This document shows positions 17,391-26,260 of a stretch of DNA of 42,038 bases, one piece after another. The notes beneath the pieces were generated by a model. The model did no database searches, was not told the DNA's origin, and saw nothing but the letters and a program-made list of their open reading frames with translations. This DNA is from an uncultured Bacteroidota bacterium. GTDB lineage: Bacteria; Bacteroidota; Bacteroidia; Chitinophagales; UBA8649. The DNA lies in assembly GCA_937139485.1 (NCBI GenBank), contig CAKZQD010000016.1, positions 1 to 42,038 on the forward strand, in the 5' to 3' direction. The position numbers were made by a program, and so were the translations under genes. Every line of letters starts with the position of its first letter. The first letter of the stretch is position 1.

Positions 17391-18344
17391 TTGCTTCCAT
17401 TAAATAAAATAAATCATACCAATTTTGAAGAAGAGGCACTTAAAGTTTTTAAATTTCAAGCAGAAAATATAGCTGTATATAAAAACTATTTAAACACTTT
17501 AAAAGTGAAAATTGCAGATATTAAAACTATTACCGATATTCCTTTTTTACCAATTAGTTTTTTTAAAACACACAATATTGCTTTAAAAAATAAAACAGAT
17601 ATTACTTTTTTAAGCAGCGGTACTACTCAAAAAAATAGAAGTAAACATCATATAAATGATATTTCTATTTACGAAAAAAGTTTTACACTTGGCTTCAATC
17701 ATTTTTATGGAAACTATCAAGACTATTGCATTCAAGCCTTGCTACCATCGTATTTAGAAAACGAGCAGTCTTCGCTTATATATATGATAAACTATTTTAT
17801 TAAAAATTCTACTCATACGTCAAGTAGCTTTGTTACAGAAGCAGAATTAATAAATAATGCCGAAAAACTCAAAAATGAAAAAGTTTTGCTCATTGGTGTT
17901 AGTTATGCGCTTTTAGATTTAGCAGAAAAAACCAGCATAGATTTAGGCAATTATATTATTATGGAAACTGGTGGCATGAAAGGGCGAAGAAAAGAATGGA
18001 CTAGAGATGAATTGCACCAAGTTTATAATAAATCTTTTAAAACTAAAAAAATACATTCTGAATATGGAATGACAGAATTATTGTCTCAAGCATATTCTAA
18101 AGGCAATGGTATTTTTTATACACCACCTTGGATGAAAATTTTAACCAGACCTTTCAACGAACCATTTTCGCAACAACAATATGGGCAAACTGGAGTGCTA
18201 AAAGTTATAGATTTAGCAAATATAAATTCTTGCTCGTTTATAGAAACTGCAGATTTAGCAAAAGCTTATCCAAATAATAGTTTTGAAATACTTGGAAGAA
18301 TAGATTTTGAAGATATTAGAGGTTGTAATTTATTAATTTCTTAA
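17391..18344 (+). CDS. LuxE-like acyl-protein synthetase / acyl transferase
   Basis: 317 residues. Shows the adenylate-forming pattern of the LuxE family: IPFLPISFFKTH, the phosphate loop-like FLSSGTTQKNRSKHH, LIGVSYALLDLAE, METGGMKGRRKEWTRDELH, and IHSEYGMTELLSQAYS (the YGMTE motif binding AMP). LuxE activates a fatty acid to acyl-AMP and passes it to an enzyme cysteine. Bacteroidota members of this type lie outside lux operons and are of unknown substrate. The start is TTG at 17391 because an in-frame TAG lies 9 nt upstream and no ATG is near. The gene converges with the barrel-protein gene; the two stops overlap by 4 nt. Confidence 0.88.
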   Translation: MLPLNKINHTNFEEEALKVFKFQAENIAVYKNYLNTLKVKIADIKTITDIPFLPISFFKTHNIALKNKTDITFLSSGTTQKNRSKHHINDISIYEKSFTLGFNHFYGNYQDYCIQALLPSYLENEQSSLIYMINYFIKNSTHTSSSFVTEAELINNAEKLKNEKVLLIGVSYALLDLAEKTSIDLGNYIIMETGGMKGRRKEWTRDELHQVYNKSFKTKKIHSEYGMTELLSQAYSKGNGIFYTPPWMKILTRPFNEPFSQQQYGQTGVLKVIDLANINSCSFIETADLAKAYPNNSFEILGRIDFEDIRGCNLLIS

Positions 18345-18952
18345 AAAATAACACCTAACTGAACATTTATTATTGGAATTATTGGAATATAGTTAGCAGG
18401 AGAATTAAAAACATGACGATAACCTAAACCAGATTTAAATTTAAAATATCCAATTTTTCTAATTGTTCTTTGAATTCCCCAAGTTGGTCCAATAACCAAA
18501 ATATTTAAAGTAGGATTAGAAACTTTTATATTGAAATGAGTGTGTAAACTCAAAAAATTACTTGAAAAATTAGTAGTTTTCTTGCCTCTTTTTGCTCTCT
18601 TTACAATATTGTAATTCCATTTAGGTTCGAAATGAATTTTTGGTTGCGGAAAAAAATAAAACTGAACAGACAATGGACCTGTATTAGCAGCATACGCAGA
18701 CATTCCTAATCTCCCGCTTATATCTAAACTAAACTTTTTAGCCAGCCTTATTTCAGTTCCAACTGATGGAAATAAAAAACTTAGTTTAAAAACTGCTGCT
18801 TTGTCTTCAGTTGTTGTTTTAAAATTCTTTTTTGATAAGCCTTCAAAAGAATATTCGTCATAATCTTCTTGAGCAGTTAACTGTACTGTACTAAAAAAAA
18901 TAAATAGTGTACAAAATAATAAGTTCGTTATTTTAATTTTGCTTGATTCCAT
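18341..18952 (-). CDS. Exported barrel-like protein of unknown function
   Basis: 203 residues with a signal peptide (TNLLFCTLFIFFSTVQLTAQ). The mature part has alternating hydrophobic strands with aromatic girdles (FKLSFLFPSVGTEIRL, FSLDISGRLGMSAY, SVQFYFFPQPKIHFEP, YFKFKSGLGYRHVF, IIPIINVQLGVIF) and ends in Phe, as expected of an outer-membrane beta-barrel. I do not recognise a precise family. The first 25 nt overlap the end of mazG, so it is the third gene of the transglycosylase-MazG run. Confidence 0.75.
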   Translation of the reverse strand: MESSKIKITNLLFCTLFIFFSTVQLTAQEDYDEYSFEGLSKKNFKTTTEDKAAVFKLSFLFPSVGTEIRLAKKFSLDISGRLGMSAYAANTGPLSVQFYFFPQPKIHFEPKWNYNIVKRAKRGKKTTNFSSNFLSLHTHFNIKVSNPTLNILVIGPTWGIQRTIRKIGYFKFKSGLGYRHVFNSPANYIPIIPIINVQLGVIF

Positions 18953-19692
18953 ATTAAATCCATTTCATTAAGAGTCATGTTTTCCAAAGATAATTCTTTT
19001 TCTTTAGCAACTTCTTCTATATATTCAAAACGTTTTTTGAATTTTTTATTTGTTCTTTCTAATGCTTTTTCTGGATCAATTTTTAAAAACCTAGAATAGT
19101 TAATCAAAGCAAACAACAAATCTCCAAATTCATCTTCAATTTTATCATTATCTGCTAAAGCTACAGCTTCTATCAGTTCATTGCTTTCCTCTTCTACTTT
19201 TTCCCAAACATCTTCAATTCTTTTCCATTCAAATCCAACTTTAGCAGTTTTTTCTTGCATTCTAAATGCTTTATTAATTGCGGGTAAAGAATTTGGAACA
19301 CCTTCTAAAACAGATTTTCTACCTTCTTTTAGTTTTAATTTTTCCCAGTTTTTTAAAACTTCTGCTTCTGTTTCTATTTTTTCATCGCCATACACATGTG
19401 GATGTCTACTTATTAACTTATCGCATTGCTGGTTCAAAACGTCAGCAACATTAAAAACACTTTTTTCTTCGGCAATTTTTGAATAAAAAATTAAATGCAA
19501 AAATAAATCACCAAGTTCTTCTTTTACATTTTCTAAATCGTTATTTAAAATAGCTTCACTTAGCTCATATACTTCTTCAATACTCAAATTTCTCAAACTA
19601 TGAATAGTTTGTTTTTTATCCCAAGGGCATTTTTCTCTAAGGTCGTCAAGAATATTTAGTAGCCTTTCAAATGCTTGCAATTTTTCTTTCAT
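18928..19692 (-). CDS. mazG: Nucleoside triphosphate pyrophosphohydrolase MazG
   Basis: 254 residues with two MazG domains. The N-terminal copy has KCPWDKKQTIHSL and EEVYELSEAI...KEELGDLFLHLIFY (the EExxE/ExxD metal site); the C-terminal copy has VEEESNELIEA...EDEFGDLLFALINY. It hydrolyses (d)NTPs to NMP and pyrophosphate, cleaning aberrant nucleotides and, in some bacteria, lowering ppGpp. Its ATG is 4 nt after the transglycosylase stop, and its end overlaps the barrel gene by 25 nt, a tightly packed operon. Confidence 0.95.
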   Translation of the reverse strand: MKEKLQAFERLLNILDDLREKCPWDKKQTIHSLRNLSIEEVYELSEAILNNDLENVKEELGDLFLHLIFYSKIAEEKSVFNVADVLNQQCDKLISRHPHVYGDEKIETEAEVLKNWEKLKLKEGRKSVLEGVPNSLPAINKAFRMQEKTAKVGFEWKRIEDVWEKVEEESNELIEAVALADNDKIEDEFGDLLFALINYSRFLKIDPEKALERTNKKFKKRFEYIEEVAKEKELSLENMTLNEMDLIWNQAKLK

Positions 19693-19695
19693 GCT

Positions 19696-21219
19696 TTATG
19701 ATTTTGGGATTTTTAAAAAAACACCTAACTTTAATCTCCAATTCTGAGGTATGTTATTTTCTTTTTTAATAGATTCAATACTGCTTCCATATTTTACAGA
19801 TATATCCCATAAATTATCGCCATTAACTATTTCGTGAAGTTTACAATTACAAGCAGTTTCATCTATTTCATTAGCTTTAAAACCAACTTTATTATTTTTT
19901 GAAGAACTACTTTCTTTAACTCCGTTATTTTCTGCTACAGTACTTTTTTTAACACCATAAAGTTTCAATTTTTTTCCAATGTTTAGAAAATTACTCGTAA
20001 GTCCGTTCCATCTTTTAATTTCTGAAACTCTACAACCAAACTTTTCTGCTATAAAACCAAGATTATCACCAGTTGTAACAGTATAGCTTGTATAATTACC
20101 AGATCCACTATAATCTGAAATTATTTTCTCTTCTAGTTCAACAATTTCCTCTTTAAAATAAGGATCATCAAATAAAAAATCTTTATTTATATCATAATAG
20201 CCCAAAGCATAATTTGGAATTTTCAATACATAGCCTGTATCTCTTTGAGGAATAATATTCTTAGTTAAAGAAGGGTTTAACTCTTTTAAAATGGACTCTT
20301 CAACACCCAATAATTCTGAAGTGTATTTAAAACTTAATTTATCAAAAATCTTTACTTTTTCTACATCAGTATAGTGAAGTTTTGGCTTTCTTGGGTAAAT
20401 ATAATAATCTTCCGCATAGTGCATTGCATACATTATGGCTATAATTTTTGGAACATAAAGTTGTGTTTCTCTGGGCATATAAGGTCTTGCCAGCCAATAA
20501 TTAGAATATCCACCACTTGCTCTTATCGCTTTATTTATGTTGCCGGCACCAGCATTATACGCAGAAATAGCCAGCAACCAATCCTCATAAATACTATGTA
20601 ACTGTTCAAAATATTTAACAGCAAATTGTGTTGCAATTTGAGGGTTTCTGCGTTCATCTTCAATACTGGTAATACTCATACCTTTATATTTCGCTGTTGC
20701 ATACATAAATTGCCACAAACCTGTGGCACCCATTGGAGATTTTGCCAAAGGATTTAAATGAGATTCAATTATTGAAACATATTTTAATTCTAATGGCAAA
20801 TTGTTTTTATCTAATTCTACTTCATAAAGCGGAAAGTAATATTCTGCCTTGGTCAACATTTTAACTAAAAAGCTCCTATTAAAATAAATATAATTTCTTA
20901 TTTGATTTCCAATACTAGGCGTAAACCTAATATTGATAGTTGTGGGTATTTTACTTAGCTTTTCTTTAATAATTTCATCTGTAAGATCTGGTAATTCTTC
21001 TTTCTTTAAGTTAATAAAAACATCTATTTTCTCGTCTGATAAATAGTTTATATCAAAGCCTAAAGCTTCTTTGTGCTTTAATTCAAGTTCAAAATCCGAA
21101 TATTTAATAATGGTATCACTTCCAGATATAGAATCTGTTACCAACTGAATTGAATCTACCTGAGCCTGAACCGAAAAAGTAAACAAAATAAATATTAGAC
21201 TATAAAAAAAATTTTTCAT
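19696..21219 (-). CDS. MltD-like membrane-bound lytic murein transglycosylase with two LysM repeats
   Basis: 507 residues from ATG 21219 (MKNFFYSLIF); the track's upstream ATG at 21282 runs through the preceding terminator and adds no signal. Signal peptide to VQAQ. SLT goose-lysozyme-like domain: catalytic Glu in KYVSIIESHLNP, then GATGLWQFMYATAKYKGM, DERRNPQIATQ and LLAISAYNAGAGNINKAI. Two C-terminal LysM repeats, YTVTTGDNLGFIAEKFG and HEIVNGDNLWDISVKYG, bind peptidoglycan. It cleaves the glycan strand and forms 1,6-anhydro-muramic ends in the periplasm. First gene of an operon with mazG. Confidence 0.93.
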   Translation of the reverse strand: MKNFFYSLIFILFTFSVQAQVDSIQLVTDSISGSDTIIKYSDFELELKHKEALGFDINYLSDEKIDVFINLKKEELPDLTDEIIKEKLSKIPTTINIRFTPSIGNQIRNYIYFNRSFLVKMLTKAEYYFPLYEVELDKNNLPLELKYVSIIESHLNPLAKSPMGATGLWQFMYATAKYKGMSITSIEDERRNPQIATQFAVKYFEQLHSIYEDWLLAISAYNAGAGNINKAIRASGGYSNYWLARPYMPRETQLYVPKIIAIMYAMHYAEDYYIYPRKPKLHYTDVEKVKIFDKLSFKYTSELLGVEESILKELNPSLTKNIIPQRDTGYVLKIPNYALGYYDINKDFLFDDPYFKEEIVELEEKIISDYSGSGNYTSYTVTTGDNLGFIAEKFGCRVSEIKRWNGLTSNFLNIGKKLKLYGVKKSTVAENNGVKESSSSKNNKVGFKANEIDETACNCKLHEIVNGDNLWDISVKYGSSIESIKKENNIPQNWRLKLGVFLKIPKS

Positions 21220-21246
21220 AAAAATTATGAGCTTAGTTGTAAAAGA

Positions 21247-21254
21247 CAAAATTA
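21247..21254 (-). promoter_or_regulatory. -7 box TAATTTTG of the transglycosylase operon
   Basis: An exact TAnnTTTG match on the minus strand, 27 nt before ATG 21219 and just downstream of the OmpA-gene terminator. It fixes the shorter start. Confidence 0.6.
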
Positions 21255-21261
21255 ACAAAAA

Positions 21262-21291
21262 AAAAGCGTCTTGATGATTCAAGACGCTTTT
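21262..21291 (-). terminator. Terminator of the PorP-OmpA operon
   Basis: AAAAGCGTCTTGA and its complement form a perfect 13-bp stem with a 4-nt loop; on the minus strand it is followed by nine T. It lies 20 nt beyond the OmpA-protein stop. Confidence 0.9.
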
Positions 21292-21310
21292 AATAATTTT
21301 AAATTAAATC

Positions 21311-23323
21311 CTAATCCATAGATTTTGGATCTTGAGCTTCATAGTCAACTTTAACGTCCATATCGTCTTCAGTTTCTATTTGCAATTTAAACTCAACTCT
21401 TCTATTTTTTGCTCTTCCTGCTTCATTATCAGAACCGTCAGTATTTTCATTAGGTGCTATTGGATTTGTTTCACCAAAACCTTGAGTCATAATTCTTGCT
21501 TCGTCAATACCTTTTTCTATGAAATATTCCTTAGCTTCAATTGTTCTTCTTTCAGAAAGTTTTTGGTTATATGCATCAGATCCTTTACTATCTGTATGTC
21601 CATCTATTTTCAATTTAACATTTGGGTATTTATTCATTAAAGTTAAAACAGAATCCATTTCAACGGCATACATTTCTCTAATATCAGACTGATCGAAAGC
21701 AAAATAAACATTTTTTACTTTAACTCTATCAATTGCTTTCATATAAAATACTTTTGTTAAAGTATCTGTTGTCATGTTTGCAATTTCACTTTCTTCTATT
21801 GTAGAAATACTTGGCCAGTATCCATCTTTACTTCCATTCATTTTATAAGCAAATCCATCTTCCAATTTAAAAGACCCTGGTTCTTTAGCAGTAGTTTGAT
21901 TTCCAATAAAGTCAAAATCTCCATTATTTACTTTGTAAAAAGCAGCTTCTACACCAGTCATAGCTTGGTTTGACTCATCGCCTTCTAAAGCAAAAGTATA
22001 AGATAAAAATTGTTCTTTAATTAATTTCACTTTAAAAACATCATCACAACAAGTTTCTCCTCTTGAAGAAGTAGTTCCTACTCTATTTGAAACCATATAA
22101 CCATCAGTTCCTGCATCATTAAGTGCTAAATACAAATCATCTGCACTTGAGTTTATAGGGTAACCTGCATTAGTAACTGCTCCAGTATATTCAGAACCAA
22201 ACCCTTCTACACTAAATACATCTAAACCTCCCATACCTGGGTAACCTTCCGAACTAAAAAATAATTTACCCGAAGCATTATCATAAAATGGTGTAAGATC
22301 GTCATATTTAGTATTTACAGAACTTCCTAAGTTTACAGGAGTAGAAAAATTACCGTCTTTATTCATTTCTGCATAATAAATATCCATACCACCTTTTGAA
22401 CCAACTCTATTAGAAGCAAAATATAATATTTCATTTCCTAAAGCATCATAAGCTAATGCTGGATGTGTAGTATTTGCACCTTTTTTGTTTATCATAGATA
22501 ATGGTTCTGCTTCGCCCCAATCTCCGTTTACTTTGTTACTCTTATAAATGTTACAATTCATTGATTGTGCTGGCTCTTCTGCACATTTAGTAAAGTACAT
22601 AATATTTCCATCTCTAGATAATATTCCGTTTCCTACGTGCATATTAGAAGAGTTTATATTTTCATTTAAAAATTCTCTCTTCCAAGTTCCGCCTTCATTT
22701 GTAGCAAAATATAATTTTGAATAATAATCTTCATTTGCTGCTTGTGCAGTTTCTAATTCAATTGCATTTTCAGCTAACAAAGCTGCCATAAGAACTTTTC
22801 CATTACCTATAGATTTTGGAGAAAAATCTTGAAGCGTATTGTTTAGTCCACCACTTACAGTTTCTACTTCTACTTCTTGTTTCCCATCCATCATTTCTTT
22901 GGCCAATGCTATTCCTTCAAGTTCCATTTTAGCTCTGGTTTTTAATCCAGTACCATCTTTATCGTCATAATCGCCAACAAATTCATCAAATTTTACTTGA
23001 GCTTCATCATACTTACCTTGGTTTTTTAGCATTAATGCTTCAAAAAACTTTGCTTCTGGTTTTGTAGAATTTAATTCTGAAGTTTTTGCATACCACTCTT
23101 CTGCTTGCTTATAATCTTTTAGAGCCTTATTGGTTTCTGCAATTTTGTAAGTAAGTTTTGTATTGTTTTGTTTTTTCTCGTAAGCTTCGCCGTATAGTTC
23201 TACTGCATTGTAGTAACTACCGTCTTTATATAACTGGTCTGCAGTTTTTATCTTTTTTTGAATAGCACAAGATGATAAAAGCACTACCGTTAAAGCTATT
23301 GTTAGGATATTATTTATTTTCAT
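21311..23323 (-). CDS. TPR/PD40/OmpA lipoprotein, PorE-like
   Basis: 670 residues. Lipobox LLSSC (Cys 19). TPR-like helices follow (about 22-150: DQLYKDGSYYNAVELYGEAYE, DYKQAEEWYAKTSEL, GKYDEAQVKFDEFV). The middle (150-440) has PD40 WD40-like blades such as YFASNRVGSKGGMDIYYAE and FFSSEGYPGMGGLDVFSVE. The C-terminal OmpA domain (about 540-650) has VYFAFDQSDI, KIDGHTDSKGS and GRAKNRRVEF, the peptidoglycan-binding Asp/Arg. This arrangement is that of PorE in the T9SS of Porphyromonas, and pairs with the PorP/SprF gene upstream. It likely links an outer-membrane PorP-like protein to the cell wall; whether it serves T9SS itself or one adhesin is not decided. Confidence 0.9.
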   Translation of the reverse strand: MKINNILTIALTVVLLSSCAIQKKIKTADQLYKDGSYYNAVELYGEAYEKKQNNTKLTYKIAETNKALKDYKQAEEWYAKTSELNSTKPEAKFFEALMLKNQGKYDEAQVKFDEFVGDYDDKDGTGLKTRAKMELEGIALAKEMMDGKQEVEVETVSGGLNNTLQDFSPKSIGNGKVLMAALLAENAIELETAQAANEDYYSKLYFATNEGGTWKREFLNENINSSNMHVGNGILSRDGNIMYFTKCAEEPAQSMNCNIYKSNKVNGDWGEAEPLSMINKKGANTTHPALAYDALGNEILYFASNRVGSKGGMDIYYAEMNKDGNFSTPVNLGSSVNTKYDDLTPFYDNASGKLFFSSEGYPGMGGLDVFSVEGFGSEYTGAVTNAGYPINSSADDLYLALNDAGTDGYMVSNRVGTTSSRGETCCDDVFKVKLIKEQFLSYTFALEGDESNQAMTGVEAAFYKVNNGDFDFIGNQTTAKEPGSFKLEDGFAYKMNGSKDGYWPSISTIEESEIANMTTDTLTKVFYMKAIDRVKVKNVYFAFDQSDIREMYAVEMDSVLTLMNKYPNVKLKIDGHTDSKGSDAYNQKLSERRTIEAKEYFIEKGIDEARIMTQGFGETNPIAPNENTDGSDNEAGRAKNRRVEFKLQIETEDDMDVKVDYEAQDPKSMD

Positions 23324-23345
23324 TAAAATAAGTTTTTATGTTGTA

Positions 23346-24392
23346 TTAAAATCTTGGGTTAAATAAATATGTATTTGCCGGTGTAGGTTTTTTACCTTGA
23401 CCAAAATAGCTAATACCAATTTCAAATGCAGAAGGCAATCTGTTTACGTTTGTTGCAGATTTTGAGTCTTTACCCATTCCTGCCAAACCTATATCGTAAG
23501 CTCCTGTAATTCTGAAATTTTCAAAATCAATTCCAGCTTTTGCAATCAATGCTCCACCTTCATTTAATCTATACCAAGCACCTAAAAATACCGAAGTATT
23601 TTTCTTTGGTTTTTCTATGATTTTATATCCAGCTGTTACACCAAAATTAATTTCGTTTGTATTTGCTGTAGTTTGAAATAATAAACCAGGTATAATCATT
23701 GTTTTCTTGATTTCAATTTCTGCACCTACATGTACTACATGTCTTAAAGGTGTTTTATAATCACTAGCACCTGTTGGGTTGTCTATAAAATCGTCTTTAG
23801 GTGTAAGTATATGATTTGCAGAATAACCTCCATATAAAGTAGTTGCTTTACCAATTTGAGCATCTACAAGCATTCCAGCTCCTAAATCAAATACGTGTTT
23901 TGCATCTGTATTTAAGTTATCATCTGGACTTGTTGTTAAGTTTCCTACAATTTCATCTTCAAACTTAAAATCAGGATCTAAGCGTCTATTTGAGTATAAA
24001 CCTTGAAAACCTAATGCTATATGTACTTTTCCTTTTTTGTCTAAACCTAAATGATAAGCTACATTTGCGCCTACATCTATAGTATTAAATGCGCCTACTT
24101 TGTCATAAGTAACAACTGCTCCAACACCTAAAGCACTATTTTTCAATTTATCTTTAAGCAAAGAAAAATCTACAGATAAAGAAGGTGTCATATAAGTATT
24201 TGACTTTTGCTGTTGAATATTTCTCCACTGGTCTCTATATATAGCAGTAACTCTATATAGACCGTTGAATTTTCCTGTAAGTGCAGGATTCAAAGTTAAT
24301 GGCGATGCATAATATTGAGAGAAATGAACATCTTGCGCTGTTAATGACAATCCAATAAATACAAAACTAAAGAGTATAAAAATTCTTTTCAT
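23346..24392 (-). CDS. PorP/SprF family type IX secretion system membrane protein
   Basis: 348 residues, signal peptide to SLTAQ, then the family opening DVHFSQYYASPLTLNPALTGKFNG and AIYRDQWRN. The rest is beta-barrel strands, ending TYLFNPRF. SprF is needed for surface delivery of SprB in Flavobacterium, and PorP takes part in T9SS in Porphyromonas; genomes hold many paralogues, each often next to its cargo. Here it heads a two-gene unit with the PorE-like lipoprotein (22-nt gap), so this copy may be a PorP-PorE type core component. Confidence 0.93.
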   Translation of the reverse strand: MKRIFILFSFVFIGLSLTAQDVHFSQYYASPLTLNPALTGKFNGLYRVTAIYRDQWRNIQQQKSNTYMTPSLSVDFSLLKDKLKNSALGVGAVVTYDKVGAFNTIDVGANVAYHLGLDKKGKVHIALGFQGLYSNRRLDPDFKFEDEIVGNLTTSPDDNLNTDAKHVFDLGAGMLVDAQIGKATTLYGGYSANHILTPKDDFIDNPTGASDYKTPLRHVVHVGAEIEIKKTMIIPGLLFQTTANTNEINFGVTAGYKIIEKPKKNTSVFLGAWYRLNEGGALIAKAGIDFENFRITGAYDIGLAGMGKDSKSATNVNRLPSAFEIGISYFGQGKKPTPANTYLFNPRF

Positions 24393-24617
24393 ATATTAAT
24401 GTTTAGGTTAAATTTATTTTATAAGTTCAATAAAACTTTGTTAAGAATTACTAAAATCAATTGTAAAAATATGTTTTTTTTTCAAAAGCAAAAATTAAAA
24501 CTTCTTTTTTTTATCATAATTTTGTGCTTATTATTTTTTAATATAGAATAAAGATTTGCTATCAAACCCGTACTTTGGCATAAATATTGAATATTTGCTT
24601 ATCAAAACCATTTAACT

Positions 24618-25202
24618 ATGAAAAATTTAATAATATTATTTGCATTGATGCTTTCTTCTAATAGTATATATGCACAAAACAAAATAGATTACCCTGAAAC
24701 TTTTGAAACCTTATACTCTGTAATTTTTGATGGTGATACTATTGCTATATTAAATGTAGCAGAAGTAAGTGTGGTTAAATACAAGTTTAAAGATACTAGA
24801 GCGCGTTGGCTTTATGAAAGAACTTTAAGAAAGACTAAAAAAGTAGTTCCTTATTATGATATTGCTTTAAAAGTAATGGAGGAACTTGAAGAAAAAGCAG
24901 ATAGTTCTTCTAAAAGGGAGTTTAATAAATATAAGCGACAAACAAAAAAAGAACTAGTGCGTAAATTTGAAAAAGAACTAAGAGATCTTACCAGAACTGA
25001 AGGTAAAATTTTGGTAAATATGATTAATAGAAATACTGGGAAATCTTTTAATGATTTAATAAAGGAATACAACAACCCAGTAAAAGTGTGGGCATATAAT
25101 ATTGTAGCAAAAAGGTTTGGTTATGACTTAAAAGAAAGCTACGACCCTAAGGATCCTGAAAACAAAAATTTAGAAATGGCACTTAAAAGTCTTGGCTATT
25201 AA
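24618..25202 (+). CDS. DUF4294 family exported protein
   Basis: 194 residues, signal peptide ending SIYAQ. The DUF4294 body is recognisable by FDGDTIAILNVAEVSV, YKFKDTRARWLYERTLRKTKKVVPYYDIA, RKFEKELRDLTRTEGKILVNMINRNTGKSFNDLIKEY and AYNIVAKRFGYDLKESYDPKDPEN. It is a common single-copy Bacteroidota protein of unknown role, probably periplasmic. It is divergent from the PorP operon across a 225-nt gap in which I see no clear -7 box. Confidence 0.88.
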   Translation: MKNLIILFALMLSSNSIYAQNKIDYPETFETLYSVIFDGDTIAILNVAEVSVVKYKFKDTRARWLYERTLRKTKKVVPYYDIALKVMEELEEKADSSSKREFNKYKRQTKKELVRKFEKELRDLTRTEGKILVNMINRNTGKSFNDLIKEYNNPVKVWAYNIVAKRFGYDLKESYDPKDPENKNLEMALKSLGY

Positions 25203-25257
25203 ATTATACATTTATTAAATCCTTTATGCTATAATTTTTTATTGGCATAGAAATTGT

Positions 25258-25265
25258 TACCTTTG
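25258..25265 (+). promoter_or_regulatory. -7 box TACCTTTG of the lipoprotein gene
   Basis: An exact TAnnTTTG match, 35 nt before ATG 25301. Confidence 0.6.
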
Positions 25266-25300
25266 CAGTATAAATTTTTTATTAACTTAAAACCAAAAAA

Positions 25301-26206
25301 ATGAAAAAAATTAATGTAATTATTCTACTTTTTGTAGGAATTTTAGGAATGACAACTATAACTAGTTGTAACCCAGAACCTAACACCGATGTATTACCAA
25401 CTTTAGGATTTATTTCTGAAGCAAGTAGTATTACTGCAGATGCTACAGTTGATACTTTAACACCTTTATTATTTAAAGTAACTGCTAAGCAAAACCCTAA
25501 CACAAAAAAAGCTTTACAGTCTTTAAGAGTTCAAAGTTTTATGGACAACTCTCCAGTAAAAGATACTACTGTAACTATTAATGATGATGATTTTTTAGGA
25601 TCATTTAATTATGATGCTACTATTACTCCTTCTAAAGAAGAAAAATTTATCTTTACTTTAACTGACAAAGCAGGAGAAACAGTTGACAAAACAATTACTA
25701 TTACTACAAATGAAAGACCTGCTGTTGTAGCACCTACTCCAGTAGTAGAGTACGCTGCTAGATTATTAGGTGGTCAAGCTAACCCAACTGAAGGTAGTTT
25801 CTATGATGCTCATACAGGGACTGTAAAATTAGTATCAGATGCTAATAGTTCTGAATCAACTATTGATTTAATTTTTGCTTATGAAGTTGGTAACCAATTC
25901 TTTATGGGAGCTCCAAGTAATTCAGACATACAAGCATCTCATACAAATGTAGCTAGTTGGACTACTCAAAATGTAACTTTTATCGAAGAGAGTACATTGA
26001 CTGTAGCTGAATTTGATGCAATAGAAAATGTAGAAGATTTACCAGCTGTAACAAGTACTGCTACAAAAATTGATTTTTTACTTACTGACAAAATATTTTC
26101 TTTTGAAACAACTGATGGTAAAACAGGTATAGTAAAAGTTAATTCTACTACAGGTTCAGGTGGTGCAAACACTGCAATTGATATTGATGTAAAAATTCAA
26201 CCATAA
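25301..26206 (+). CDS. Exported lipoprotein of unknown function
   Basis: 301 residues with lipobox ITSC (Cys 23). The mature part is rich in Thr, Ser, Asp and Asn and poor in Cys. The first half (about 25-140) looks like an Ig/cadherin-like fold ending FIFTLTDKAGETVDKTITITT; a Pro-Ala-Val linker PAVVAPTPVVEYAARLLGGQ leads to a second domain (150-301) with FYDAHTGTVKLVSD and KIDFLLTDKIFSFETTDGKTGIVKV. I do not recognise a Pfam family. Own promoter and terminator suggest a monocistronic, possibly well-expressed gene. Confidence 0.82.
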   Translation: MKKINVIILLFVGILGMTTITSCNPEPNTDVLPTLGFISEASSITADATVDTLTPLLFKVTAKQNPNTKKALQSLRVQSFMDNSPVKDTTVTINDDDFLGSFNYDATITPSKEEKFIFTLTDKAGETVDKTITITTNERPAVVAPTPVVEYAARLLGGQANPTEGSFYDAHTGTVKLVSDANSSESTIDLIFAYEVGNQFFMGAPSNSDIQASHTNVASWTTQNVTFIEESTLTVAEFDAIENVEDLPAVTSTATKIDFLLTDKIFSFETTDGKTGIVKVNSTTGSGGANTAIDIDVKIQP

Positions 26207-26233
26207 GAATTTTCATAACACAAAAATATATTC

Positions 26234-26260
26234 AAGAGCTCCTTTTTAGGAGCTCTTTTT
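26234..26260 (+). terminator. Terminator of the lipoprotein gene
   Basis: AAGAGCTCCT and AGGAGCTCTT form a perfect 10-bp stem with a TTTT loop, followed by T-rich DNA on the plus strand. It overlaps the end of the convergent glycosyltransferase gene by 2 nt. Confidence 0.88.
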
